NCBI GenBank assembly: GCA_949316495.1
Contig: OX439002.1
Coordinates: 50,374,531-50,438,530 of the forward strand
DNA length: 64,000 bases
Source of the DNA: Amphiduros pacificus
Lineage: Eukaryota > Annelida > Polychaeta > Phyllodocida > Hesionidae
Direction of reading: 5' to 3'
The notes beneath the pieces were generated by a model. It was not told the DNA's origin. It searched no databases and worked only from the letters and a program-made list of their open reading frames with translations. Both the position numbers and the translations under genes were made by a program. This document shows, in pieces, positions 12,023-23,180 of this stretch; within the stretch, counting starts at the first letter, position 1, and every line of letters begins with the position of its first letter.

Positions 12023-12028
12023 AATAAA
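12023..12028 (+). terminator. Candidate poly(A) signal of the DM9 gene
   Basis: AATAAA 184 bp after the stop codon at 11839. It is the first canonical hexamer downstream of exon 3 on this strand. Confidence 0.4.
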
Positions 12029-12245
12029 GAATTAGTTTTATAGTATTACAAGGCTGTCCACTGGTTGAAGGCTCTTCACTCCAGTTATAATGGTGTCTGG
12101 TTGGTCTGTTAATGGATTGGTAGAAAGCTATCCTGCTTCATTAAACCCAAATGAGATGTGATGATTTGGAATTAATCCTTTCCCCCTTTGTGCACATAGC
12201 ATATTTCAATTATATGTTCTTTCCTGGATAATAAATTTTAGATTT

Positions 12246-12581
12246 ATGCTCTTATACCATGGCAGGACACTACCCGTCAATATGTCGGACTGCAAGTGCC
12301 AGTTGCTTTGTAGAAGTAATATAATTCTAAATACAATAAATGTGTCAATGGGCACATCACACTATTGCAATGTTGACTGGCTTCTCTGCTCATTTCCTGA
12401 AGCTCACACACTCTATAAGAGTTCCTTTTATCCCATCAAGACGAATAGAAGGTTGTCATCTGATCTCACATTCACACTAAGGACATTTCTAACACATAGG
12501 CAGTCTTCAATTACCATGCTTATCAGCACCTTACTCTACAATTCTGATTGGAGAGATACCTCATGGATTCCTGTCATATAA
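12246..12581 (+). repeat. Dispersed repeat copy 2, with frame-conserved ORF of 111 codons
   Basis: ATG-initiated open frame with IILNTINV..GTSHYCN, C-S, SFYP, T-N-RRL, LRTF, aligned with the copy at 7,298-7,621. It lies 0.4 kb beyond the DM9 gene, so the gene is bracketed by two direct copies. The N-terminal 25 residues of the two frames are not alike, which argues against a simple shared start. Function unknown. Confidence 0.5.
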
Positions 12582-14034
12582 TGCTGCTATTTTCAGGTAA
12601 TACTTATGCAAACAACCCCATTTGCTCTGCTATATATATGCTTATGTGTGTTCACTTATGATGTTAATTACAATCAATGCTTTGATTAAATACGTGTTAG
12701 GAATATAGTACAGAGAAACGACATATTCTAAAATATCTTGGCAAACCAATGATGTTGGCACATTTCTGTGTTCAAGTTGAATTGATAGAGTGTTGTATAG
12801 TGGCATGAAGAAAAATCCTTCTAAATATCATATCATATTTTCAGTTAATAACATTTCATAGTTGGTATTTGTTTTCTCTGTCTTTTGGGTTATGTTATTT
12901 AATTGATCGATCACTTTCCTAAGAAATGATAGATAATGTTGGATCCTGGATATTTTCTAAGATATTATTCACGATATTTTAAATTATTTGGTATCGATGA
13001 ATAATTAATGATTCAAATATAGAGCATAAATGAAATTATACAATAAAGTGGAATAAAGACATGGTTGTGGAAAAATGTGATTTTTGAGTATATGAGGTCC
13101 TTCAAACACTAATTCAATATTTAATCTGTCAAAAAAAAGTCTCAACATTTCACAGGACAGAGACATGATATTGGCTTTACACATACATTAAGATGAAGAC
13201 AGCCTGCCGATGAAATAGTGCTCACACAGCCTCGTCAGTGCTGCTGGCATCCATCTATATTCTGTCATAACCGTGCTATCTGGGCTGTCCTTGCTTTATG
13301 GTCCCCGGTCTACTACTAGCTTGTATTGGGTGCGTGGGAGGCAAGCATTACAAGATGAGTACCAATAGTAACTTACAGGGTACAACAGCCAAAACTGTCC
13401 ATGTGGGATTTCTTAAAGCTTCTTTGCTGGAGACACACTATAGCGGTCAAAGATTTGATGGGTAAAAGATTTGTTTATCTCCACTTTTTAATATTGACTG
13501 ATTATCTCAGCCACTGGGATTTGCTGCAACAATACAAACTGGTACGAATTGACCTAAAATGCGATGAATCTAAAAAGCCATAACATTCTAGCCACCAACA
13601 AATTCCTTCTGTTTTGCTCTTTTAGACAATGACACTAAATTGGCATATCAAGTGGTCCGAGGTAATCTTAAGCAGTACAGGAATGATGGACACCTCCTAA
13701 AATGTGAACACTCAGTGCTGCCCTCTATATGTTTTGTTCTCTATGACTGCATAATAAGATCCGGAACAGAAAAGGGTGCTCCATGTAAAAGTGGGACTCT
13801 TGGAACAGACGGTTTCCAAAAGATCATAACACGTTTATGTATAATAACAATATGAAGATGTTTATTTAAAGTGGGGCTTTACTTGAATAGACATTCTTTT
13901 TTTTTTTCAAATAATTGATTGTTAAACTACGCAATTTGTTTATAACGTTTATAATTAGTTTAACGGTATTTTTCAAGATTTATTATGAATCTCATGATTG
14001 AACAACATTTGTGTTGTTATAACAAAGGTTAGAT

Positions 14035-14112
14035 TAGTTATTGAGCACTAACTCAATTAGTTATTAGTTATTGAGCACTAACTCAATTAGTTATTAGTTA
14101 TTGAGCACTAAC
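14035..14112. repeat. 30-bp tandem repeat, 2.6 copies
   Basis: Unit containing TTATTGAGCACTAACTCAAT; nearly identical copies, hence recent. Confidence 0.85.
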
Positions 14113-14871
14113 GTGTTATGTAATGTATCTCTCTACTCATATGTAATTCCAGTACATTGCCCCTATATTTGAGAATATGCCCTGTATTTGAGAATATACC
14201 CAGCAATAATGGTCGCAGTATGTTTCAAATGTTTTATGAAACAAATCTTCGCAAATCTATCTTATATATGATAAGGGACATGCCATAATTAATTTCTGTG
14301 ACTTTCTATAATTGCAATCTGTGGGGCATTTCCTTCTGCGTATAGCATCCACTGGGCTCTCAGGGGGACGTATTGGTGACTTTCTATGGTAACAATATAT
14401 CTGCCTTAATGGTATATTTGCATCAATATGCATCTCCTTCCATCAATTTGTAATTTAAAATCACGTATTAACAGTTTCAAGATAACAAACTGCTAACAAC
14501 CAAAATTGTCTCGGCTAAGAGCTGTTATATAAGAGCTGTGATACTTTCTAGCGTTATAGAAATATGTTCAAGTTTAATTGTTTGGCAGGTCCAACAAGAG
14601 ACTCAGACTGTACGATTTGTTTTAATGACCAGCAATAAATGGTGGCTGATTACCATTACACAAAGGTGTGACACACGAGTAGCACAATTTTGAAGAGAAA
14701 GGCAGTGAGATGACAAACATAAATATTCCGTTCCTTGAGCCGATATACTCAATCTTGCTCAGTCAGGAATTTCATGCGCCTTTTTAACATTGACCAGTAA
14801 TGGTTGAGATTGGAGCGTGCTACATTTGGATTAGCTTTATGTAGGAAAGAATCCTCTTATCTGTGCCAGTA

Positions 14872-15120
14872 CTAAGTGGCCCAGTTGGGAAGAGCGCAAG
14901 CTTTTAAGCACCAATTCCCACTAGCGCGGGTTCGATTCTCGGCCGTGTCGGCATTATGTAATGTATTGGGATTCAGTGAGACAGTACGCACGGTCTCGTC
15001 ATGATATAACTCAAACAATATTGAATATGACGTAAGACCCCAAACAAAAAATATTGAATATGACGTGAGGCCCCAAACAAATAATATTGAACATGACGTA
15101 AGACCCCAAACAAAAAAACA
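14872..15120 (+). mobile_element. tRNA-derived SINE with triplicated tail
   Basis: Starts with a tRNA-like RNA polymerase III promoter: A box GTGGCCCAGTTGG (14,877-14,889) and B box GGTTCGATTCTCGG (14,929-14,942), about 40 bp apart as in tRNA genes. The body continues through GGTCTCGTCATGATATAAC and a tail like that of mollusc SINEs (ATTG..TATGACGTAAGACCCC followed by CAAACAAA). The 33-34 bp tail unit is present three times (about 15,012-15,045, 15,046-15,079 and 15,080-15,113). The tRNA-like part lacks convincing arm pairing, so it is a SINE and not a tRNA gene. It would be moved by a partner LINE recognising the tail. No clear target-site duplication was identified. Confidence 0.8.
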
Positions 15121-16669
15121 CTTGAAAAGCGATTGGCATGCCGGCTCTATTCAGCATTTTATTAGTCCCAACTGTGAATGCCAAAAGCAGCACATTTGAT
15201 GAAGAACAGTTAACAGAGTTGAACATGGACAACTTTTAGATGTTCACAGCGTCGATTTCCTCAATAGACTGTGTGGGTAGCATAAACTACTTTTAATTTG
15301 GATACCAACAAACAGACAGATGTATATCAGAGTAACCCTATTTTTGGCCGGTATCTGTGAGTACCAACCATTTATCATGAGATTGATGTCAGCCTTGACT
15401 GAGTGCCACCCTCCTGACTTTACACCCTCATTCACCTACCACTGTAAACAATTGTCTCGACCTCCACACTTCCTCATCTGGCATTACGCTGATATGCCAA
15501 CCTCACAGCAATGTTGTAAGCTGCTCAATTATATGAGCTATTGAGAATATTACAATTTTGCCATCATGATATTAATAACAATAATGAAAAATACAAGCCA
15601 AGCCAAGCATAACTATATCATTTAGATCTCTCCGACATCTCTATAGCGGTGATCCTTATGTTGTTTAAATGTTGATTATTCAGAGTGAAACAAGTTTACC
15701 ACAAGCCAATGCTTTTGCAATGCATATCTTGAATTATAACTGTACAGACTACAAAACAGCTGTCCTTGCTAATTTATATTGGGAACGTTTTCACGAATTT
15801 GTTTAACAACATATACATTTCCCTGAGTTATGAATTCAGGCCATGTGTCTTATTATGAGCTGTCTTCCCTTAAACCAACCTCTGAGATATGTACACATTT
15901 TCCGAGCTAGTGGTAAATGTAAAATCACAACAAGTGATGCTACCTTTTATAGGTCACCCCTTGCACATGCGCAGTGAGAGTCAGTGTTGAAGGGTCAAAT
16001 GTATTTGGGTTAATGAGTCAGAGTCATCTGGTTAAATAATTTACCTTCTTTCATGATCTGAGACAAAGGAAATTCATTCATTATCTGTTTACATCAAGGG
16101 TGTCCTGTGATTCTTGTGTAACTTTCCAAACATTGGAGTTAAAACAACCTTGCATCAGACAAGTGTTCAGGTCCAGAACACGTGGGTCTTAAGGCAATTG
16201 AGAGACTGCCAACCTCCACAAGCCATGTGTGTAAACTGAAGTACTTTGCTGCACTTCTTTTTGTTTTAATCCTGCTTTTTTCCAGGACAGGACATTGATC
16301 TTTTTAGGTTGAAAAAGTTACATACCAAGTAAATTAGTAAAATATAATCTATCTTGCCTTTGTTCTGTTTCAAAACTGCTTACTTCTGGGCAAGGGCATT
16401 GAACTTTCACTAATATGGGCACATTTCTAAGGGATCCTCGTTGAAAAGGTCAAATACCATTCAAGATTGAATATGTTTAAGTTTGTAACTGCTTTTTCCA
16501 TTGAAGAGTAGCGATCTCCAATTTCATCACACTTGGATATAATATTTTGTATTTATCTCGGTTATTTGAAATTAAATATTGTTTTGATCTTGTAGAAGCT
16601 TGGAAATAGTGGTATTTACTGTCTTTAATGTATGCATCAACATCTTGTAAATTGTTTCTGTCTTACATT

Positions 16670-17036
16670 AGGAATAATGCCACGCCCCGTTTTCAATGAC
16701 TTCTCAATGATGTCATTACATAATATCCCAAAATATGCAACGTTATTGTGGCTCCAAGAAGGGTTTCGTGTAAATATTGATAAACACTGTGGAATACACA
16801 ACCAATGAAGTATTTAACCGCACGCAATTATGTGATACAAGCGCCTTATATCTGTTGGTGAAATTAGCTTTTTCTGTTTCGTACAATGCAGCAGTACATA
16901 AAAGATGTGAACTGCCTGATTCAATATAAGGAAGTAATCAAATCACTTATTTCTACCAATCAGCACCAAGGAAAGTCAGCAGTCTGCATATCTCTGATGT
17001 AATGACGTCATTGATAAGTGGGCGTGGCACCATTTA
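16670..17036. mobile_element. MITE-like element with terminal inverted repeats
   Basis: 367 bp. The left end carries TGCCACGCCC then CAATGATGTCATTACA; the right end is the inverted counterpart (TGTAATGACGTCATTG then GGGCGTGGCA). The left repeat has about 11 extra bases (GTTTTCAATGA region), seemingly a short internal duplication. Flanked on both sides by TACATT (16,664-16,669 and 17,037-17,042), a possible target-site duplication. No transposase frame, so non-autonomous. Each end contains a CRE-like TGACGTCA/TGATGTCA core. Superfamily not determined. Confidence 0.6.
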
Positions 17037-17375
17037 TACATTGCGAGGTGGACAAAATTTCATCATGTGACATGTATCATATGCTAGTTAAAAGGTATGA
17101 GATTAATTATATGATTACACTTTACGGTGCCTGAAAGAACGAGTAAAGAAAAACTCTGCTAACAATGCATGGTACACGTCATTACATGTATCATTTAACT
17201 TTGGTGGGTTTCAACGGAAATACTTGATACTAAGTTTTAACTTTTCTGGGATTTATGCCCAATCAGATATTTGTGCGAATTACTGAATTCTAAACTCCAT
17301 GCAGTGTTATAAAGCCCACCTTATATGTCTGTCATGCATGGGTAAGCTTTGGTGACATGTCACTGTCTATATATT

Positions 17376-17578
17376 CTCAAGATTCTAAAATTGATTAGTT
17401 TTTATTTGTATGCGCATTGGTAGCCGATATATTAATGTATTCCATTCACAGCACATACAATCGTAATCATCATATGAGCTGCTGTGTATAAACTATCCCA
17501 GCATGCATTGTTCTTGACACAAGAGACACCTAGTGGATCATAAATATTGAAACAAGAGCAGTGAGAATTGGAATTAAT
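17376..17578 (+). repeat. Dispersed repeat blocks Y and X (inverted), copy 2
   Basis: Counterpart of 7,674-7,940. Here Y comes first in the same orientation and X follows inverted (AGACACCTAGTGG...GAGCAGTGAGAATTG), so block order and orientation are rearranged between copies. Confidence 0.5.
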
Positions 17579-18225
17579 AATTTGCTTTTATATCAGCACC
17601 ACGGTATAGATCAAGCACAAGGGGTCAGCCAGCGATCACACGTGGTAATTACATCCTTCTGTGGGCCTCTGCGTATTGACGTAATTGATTGTTCTTCATG
17701 GAGATTTGATAGGTTATACAACAATGTCTCACTGTTGACACCGCTACCAGCCACTTGCAGGACACGACTTCCACTATGTTAGGTAATTCCAGGCCATGTC
17801 CTCTACAATATTACACGCTAAATTGATTAGTACCTCTATTATTTCACCCAGCAGTAAATGTACTTCCGGTTTGATTTGTCACAATCAGAGGTGAGAGCGA
17901 ACTATCAGGATGCAGTAATTATCGACTAAAATTAATTTATGTATATTCCTAAACTTCACAATATATATCAACATGACCAAAAAACTCTTGACAAAATACA
18001 AAATGAATATGTTGGGTCTTGTCTTCAGATCAATAGCGCACCCGAAATGTAAAAAATGTTGTATTCTACTCTCAATACAGAGGTAGTACCTCTGCAGTCC
18101 TTGCCCTATATTTGATACCATTCTAAATTTGGAATTCTCAAAGTTATAAATACCTGCCTTGCTCACAAAAATATCATCAAATCTGAATTGACAAACATGG
18201 GGTCATAGTTGTAATCAGTTCACAG

Positions 18226-18335
18226 CCAGATTTTTATGAATACTGATGACTGGCGGTTGATTTTGTGCGCCCCTTTTTAGCCTTGGTGGCAGGGACTGGT
18301 ATGGTAGAGAAGTCCTGCTTTGGAGGTTATAGGGT
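18226..18335 (+). repeat. Dispersed repeat, copy 1 (tRNA-like half)
   Basis: Shares CAGATTTTTATGAATA, TGTGCGC.CCTTTTTA and TTGGTGG.AGGGACTG with 28,175-28,275. Its 3' half (GGTATGGTAGAG, then GGGTTCAAATAG 30-odd bases later) resembles degraded A and B boxes, so it may be an old tRNA-derived SINE. Confidence 0.5.
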
Positions 18336-21300
18336 TCAAATAGCATTGATATCGAAAATATGACTAGAATTAACTAATATAGGTTTAAGACTCAAAGTAA
18401 GGTAGTGCCTGAGACCTGAGTTGAGTATGGAAGTGAGACGAAGTCTAAGAATAAAACTCTAATAAAGAGACTGGAATGTGTCCGTTTCGAATTCAATTGG
18501 CCACCAAATTTATCCCACTTCGCTTGACATCAAGTGTAGAGCTAATATTAATATATTAAAGACATAAACAATTGTTTGTTTCTTCCTTTATTTGTTTGCT
18601 TGTTTGGTATTTTACATCATTTTCAACATTATTTCAGTCATTTCATGATGAGACCAAATTACAGCGGACAAAATGCTGCCTCACTGAATTGTCAGGACTT
18701 AGGTCCTTGACATCATCGAGCATAGTGAACTTTCATTTTTACATGACACTTGGGATTTGACACTTCGGAATTTTCTCATATATTCGGACCTTTGTTATAG
18801 AATGTTTGTATAATTTGCCAATTAACTATGCTACACACAACGAGGTGTTCAAGATTCCATTAATGATTTTTTTTAAAGGAACCCATGTATATATTTGTAA
18901 TACTTAACAAGAAAAAAAACCAAATAAACAATGAGCCATTTATACAAACAATTTAACTCATACCATTTTTTCAGATGTCCTAGACAAATCAATATCTTGT
19001 ATCCGCATCAATGCCAACATCTTGGCAATTATGATGATACCTTTAGATATCAACAGTAAAGAAGAATTTGAGAGTGATATCATGATACTATTCCTGATAA
19101 TATGCAGAACATGAACACATAATAATAACGTGCTATCTTAATACTTCTGATTAGTTTGGATGTTAAAGGGATAGTTGGTGATGCAAGGCCAACAGAAAGG
19201 ACTTAAGATATTCTGGGAGTGATTTCGATATGCACACATGAACCACTTCAGACAAGACAATAACTTTGACTGGAGTAACAATTTGTAAGGTTACTAAGCT
19301 TGAGTGTCAGGCTTGTAGAACTGTGTTCATGGAGATAAAAGAAAATCGATCAAGTCTCCCAAGAGCCATATGAGAAGGCCCTTATAGTGGCAAACTGTCA
19401 TAAGCGCCCATCATTTCTTTACATACCAAATATTGTCAAATTCGCTTCCGCCTACTTTGCTTACCGTGTCATTTGATTTATTGACCTAATGGTGATGGCC
19501 TATAATAAATGTGAAGAGGGTAAATTTCCTTTAAATCGGAAGGAAATCGATCAGACATAAAATCGGTTGGCATCAGATTGGTTATCAGGTCTTCTATGAT
19601 TGTATTTCAATGTTTTATGACTGATGAGATTTATAAAATTGGCCGCCTCCTTAACTTCAATGTTGAGGAATATCCATCATTTTTCTTTGTATAAGTACTT
19701 GTATTTACCCTACAATGAGGAAGGGTGAAATTTGATAGCTAAATTCCCAAGCCTGAGAGCCTTAGGCCACATGTGCCCAGCCAGGCAGCGATGAGTCAAG
19801 CACATTCAAGCCGCGGTCCCGACACACCGTACTTTGATGAAGAGTCTTTCTGGTCCACCTTTTGTGGATCCATATTCGTCATCAAGCCAGAACCTTCATG
19901 TTTCTGTCCTGTAAACATGAAGCAGGCACACTGCACCTGCTGTGTTACTTTCAGTATTTTCGACCTCAGCGCCACCTCCTGACATTATCGTTCATCCATG
20001 CCCCCGCGTCTTACCTCAACACATATATTATTATGCTTCGCCATAGTTCATATCATACACCCAAAACCGTCATATACACATTGATTTCAAAGAGAAGATA
20101 TCACATATTTTGACGTGTATGAATATAGTTTGAGTGCATGCGATTTTACTGAATCATAAAAAGAACTTTTAGTTCTGATTTAATAATTGAAAGATAACGA
20201 TTCTTCAAAATGTAAATCCCGTCTGATTCCACTTTTGGTTTCGCCATTTCGTTATTTTGTAGCAATTGCCACATTGCAATGTAAATGATCTTTTCTTAAA
20301 ACGCAAACCATGTTTCAACTGGTCTTATATTTCCTTTTTCTTTATTCAATGTCGATAAAAGAATGTCTTCCCCCACTGTGTCATTCACACTGTTATAGCC
20401 TCCAGACATTTATTTTCCCCACACATTCCTCAAGTATTAATATCAGATCCAAGGGCAAACTATTATGCAAACTGTGGCCTTAAGTCAATTATGAGAATAC
20501 ATTAAGACTTTACTACTAACGTATATTAGAAATAAATATAATATTATATTCACTAGTAGGATTGTATTATAAGGTTTTTAACAACCTCCCTTTAGGCAGA
20601 AAGACCCTATATCCTATTAAATTCCATGCAAAGGGTTAGCAATTCATTCCAGAAAATATCAATAAAAGTAACATTTGACCTGAAGAAATCCAATGAATTC
20701 GACACATTAAACAAACCTGATATAAATACTGTGTTAAAGTTAGCATCACATCAGTTGCCTGAATATTCCCCGACACTCAGTGCTGTGTTATTATCAATAG
20801 TCCCCAGGATCTCTCTGAGCAAGCCATTCCACTTAACGCTGAGCAAAGCAGCTTCACAAAAGACACTTTTTTTTCTCTAGTGCGGCTTGAGGCAGCCAGA
20901 ACAGTGGGCACAGTTTGGCACGGGATGACCATACTGTAGCGCTGAGCTCTGGCAGGAGGCAGGAATAAGCCACCTGTGACACTATGCTCATCCGATGGAG
21001 ACAGACAACACGGCTTTCTTGGCAGCTGAGCTGGGTGGTTAACACCGATTGTCACACCCTGGAATCTCTTCAACATACACTTATAGCCTTGTCATCCTTA
21101 ATCGCCTGATCCAATGCACAGAATTAACCATTACTTTAATGAACATCATTATAAATATATACAAATATATATGTTTAATATATATTTTACATGAAATATA
21201 TACATTTATCTTAATGCAAGATATCAACATATATATATATATATCATGCATAATATGGTTAACATCTCTGCTTATGCACATTATTCAAAATTTTAATAGT

Positions 21301-22820
21301 ATATTATTTTTAGCATTCTTTTTCCAGGTAGTCAAAGATTTAACGTTCTTAGTCAATCATGATGACATTAACATTTTATAGATTCTCCAAATATATATTA
21401 ATATAAGGGCAGATATTGCCGATGTGAATATGAGTAGAACTGAAAGGCTATGGCGAGGGCAATTTATCTGCACAGTGCAAGCATTGAGACCTCCTGACCA
21501 TTTGAACTATATGTCACAGGTGTCTCATTGCCTCTTCTGGGTCTTCCTTTGCCCCATTTCGTCGTCAAGGCTACTTGTATGGCTTTCTAAACAGGTTATC
21601 TGTCCTTCTCATGTTTTATGTAAGACCTCCTTCTTCAGGAATATACCCACTTATTTAGAGATGTTTATCTATGAAAAAGAACTTTACCTGTTTTAACTTT
21701 ATTCACTTAAAGCAATACACAGATCTAATATCAGAAATGGCTCATTAGTTACTAGGAGTCTTTTTGCTGAATACAGATTTTAGAGAAAATCCCTGCTTTG
21801 GCCTTCACACTCTGCCCGGATCCAAGAGTAGAAAATGAGATTAGAAACCTCTAAAATGTCGATTACAAGCGACATTCCTTCACTAGTTGGCCAGCCAATT
21901 ACATTAATACTTGTAACCCCATCTGACCTTCACCTTGACATGGGACACGTTGCATTGTGTGGTAAAGAGGCCAGGAGCGGACTTCCGGTGTGCTGCAAAG
22001 TCTTAGTGTATTCATTCACTCTAGAAATGTAATATTTCAACAAAATAGTTCCGAATAAACAAGAATATTGTTTCGAGTAGATCTTATATCCTAAAATGAG
22101 AACCAAACTACTATTTAGATTAGAAAATATAAAGTGTATGATTATTGAAAGTACAGATTTTTATCGGTATGAAGCAGTATATCCATGTACAACCCAAAGT
22201 CAAACATTGCATTCAGACTTCTGAAAATTCCAGACCCCTATCCTCAATCAGTCATGACAACCGCTGTGTCGTGTTCCACACTGAGAAAATCACATTTATA
22301 AATAGAAGCTATTGATTTGATCCATTTTACTTTCCTGAATGTGATATTTATATTTCACTTGACAAATAAATCTGCGAAACAACAAAGGATAACACATAGA
22401 AACATGGAACTGTAAGCGAGTTGTTCCCTGATTGATCAGAGAGCTTCGGTTTATATTCAATGCAAAAGCCATGAAGCAATCTTTTTATCATTCCACAAAT
22501 AGATTCTTAAAACAAACTAAAATATTGATTATTCTATGGTTCTAAATATATTGTTAAATGATTTCTAATAAAGGATTCGCTAAATATTCAAATATCATTA
22601 AAGATATGTGTTTCACTATGATTTTAATAAAATATAATCTCCATTCTCTTGTTTGCAGAACTTTTTTATGATGTTTGTGTACATTCCCTGGAAATTCCTG
22701 GAAAACGCTTCCTAAATGATAATTTAGCTTTTACAGGTGGAGAATAGTCATTGTAACAGAAATAAAGTATCATGATAGTGCAAAATGGCGGACTGACTCC
22801 ATCAACCCCTTCTTTTCGAT

Positions 22821-23180
22821 AAAAGTCTCAAGCCGAGGCTGTATATTTACATCACCAGAACGAGGCACTGGATGTTCCTTACAATGCTACGTATATTACT
22901 TACAAATATCTTTGGATGATGATTCAATGGGTGAATTTCTCATATTTTCAAAGGTAAGATAGAATATTGTCAGGAGATCTTTTTGTGTATGAATATACAT
23001 CTGGAACATCCATTGCCCCTTTTACTAATGCAAATATAGCCTCAGTTTGAAACTTGTGATACAAACTTGAAAGCAATGTTAGGGTTATGAAGTCAGCCCC
23101 AATATTCGGTACATTAGTTTTCCACATTGTCTCAGCCTGTTCTCAGATAACAAGAGAATGAGGCATTGGATATTCCTGTT
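22821..23180. repeat. Three related units, two direct and one inverted
   Basis: Units of 55-65 bp at 22,821-22,885 (+), 22,996-23,060 (-) and 23,126-23,180 (+) share GTCTCA..CC.AGGCT-like starts and GAGGCA.TGGAT.TTCC ends. The first two form an inverted pair able to fold back; the third repeats the first. Looks like a small fold-back element or two tandem insertions. No coding. Confidence 0.5.

Noticed and set aside
13640-13855. 71-codon frame after a TTTTAG, considered as another exon of the DM9 gene
   Set aside because: DM9 gene already ends in a stop at 11839; the peptide shows no DM9 or galactose-binding motif and the acceptor is poor.
14872-14950. tRNA gene
   Set aside because: A and B boxes are present, but arms do not pair well and a SINE body and tail follow directly.
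20777-21076. 99-codon minus-strand frame in a locally GC-richer patch
   Set aside because: No family resemblance and two overlapping frames are equally open.
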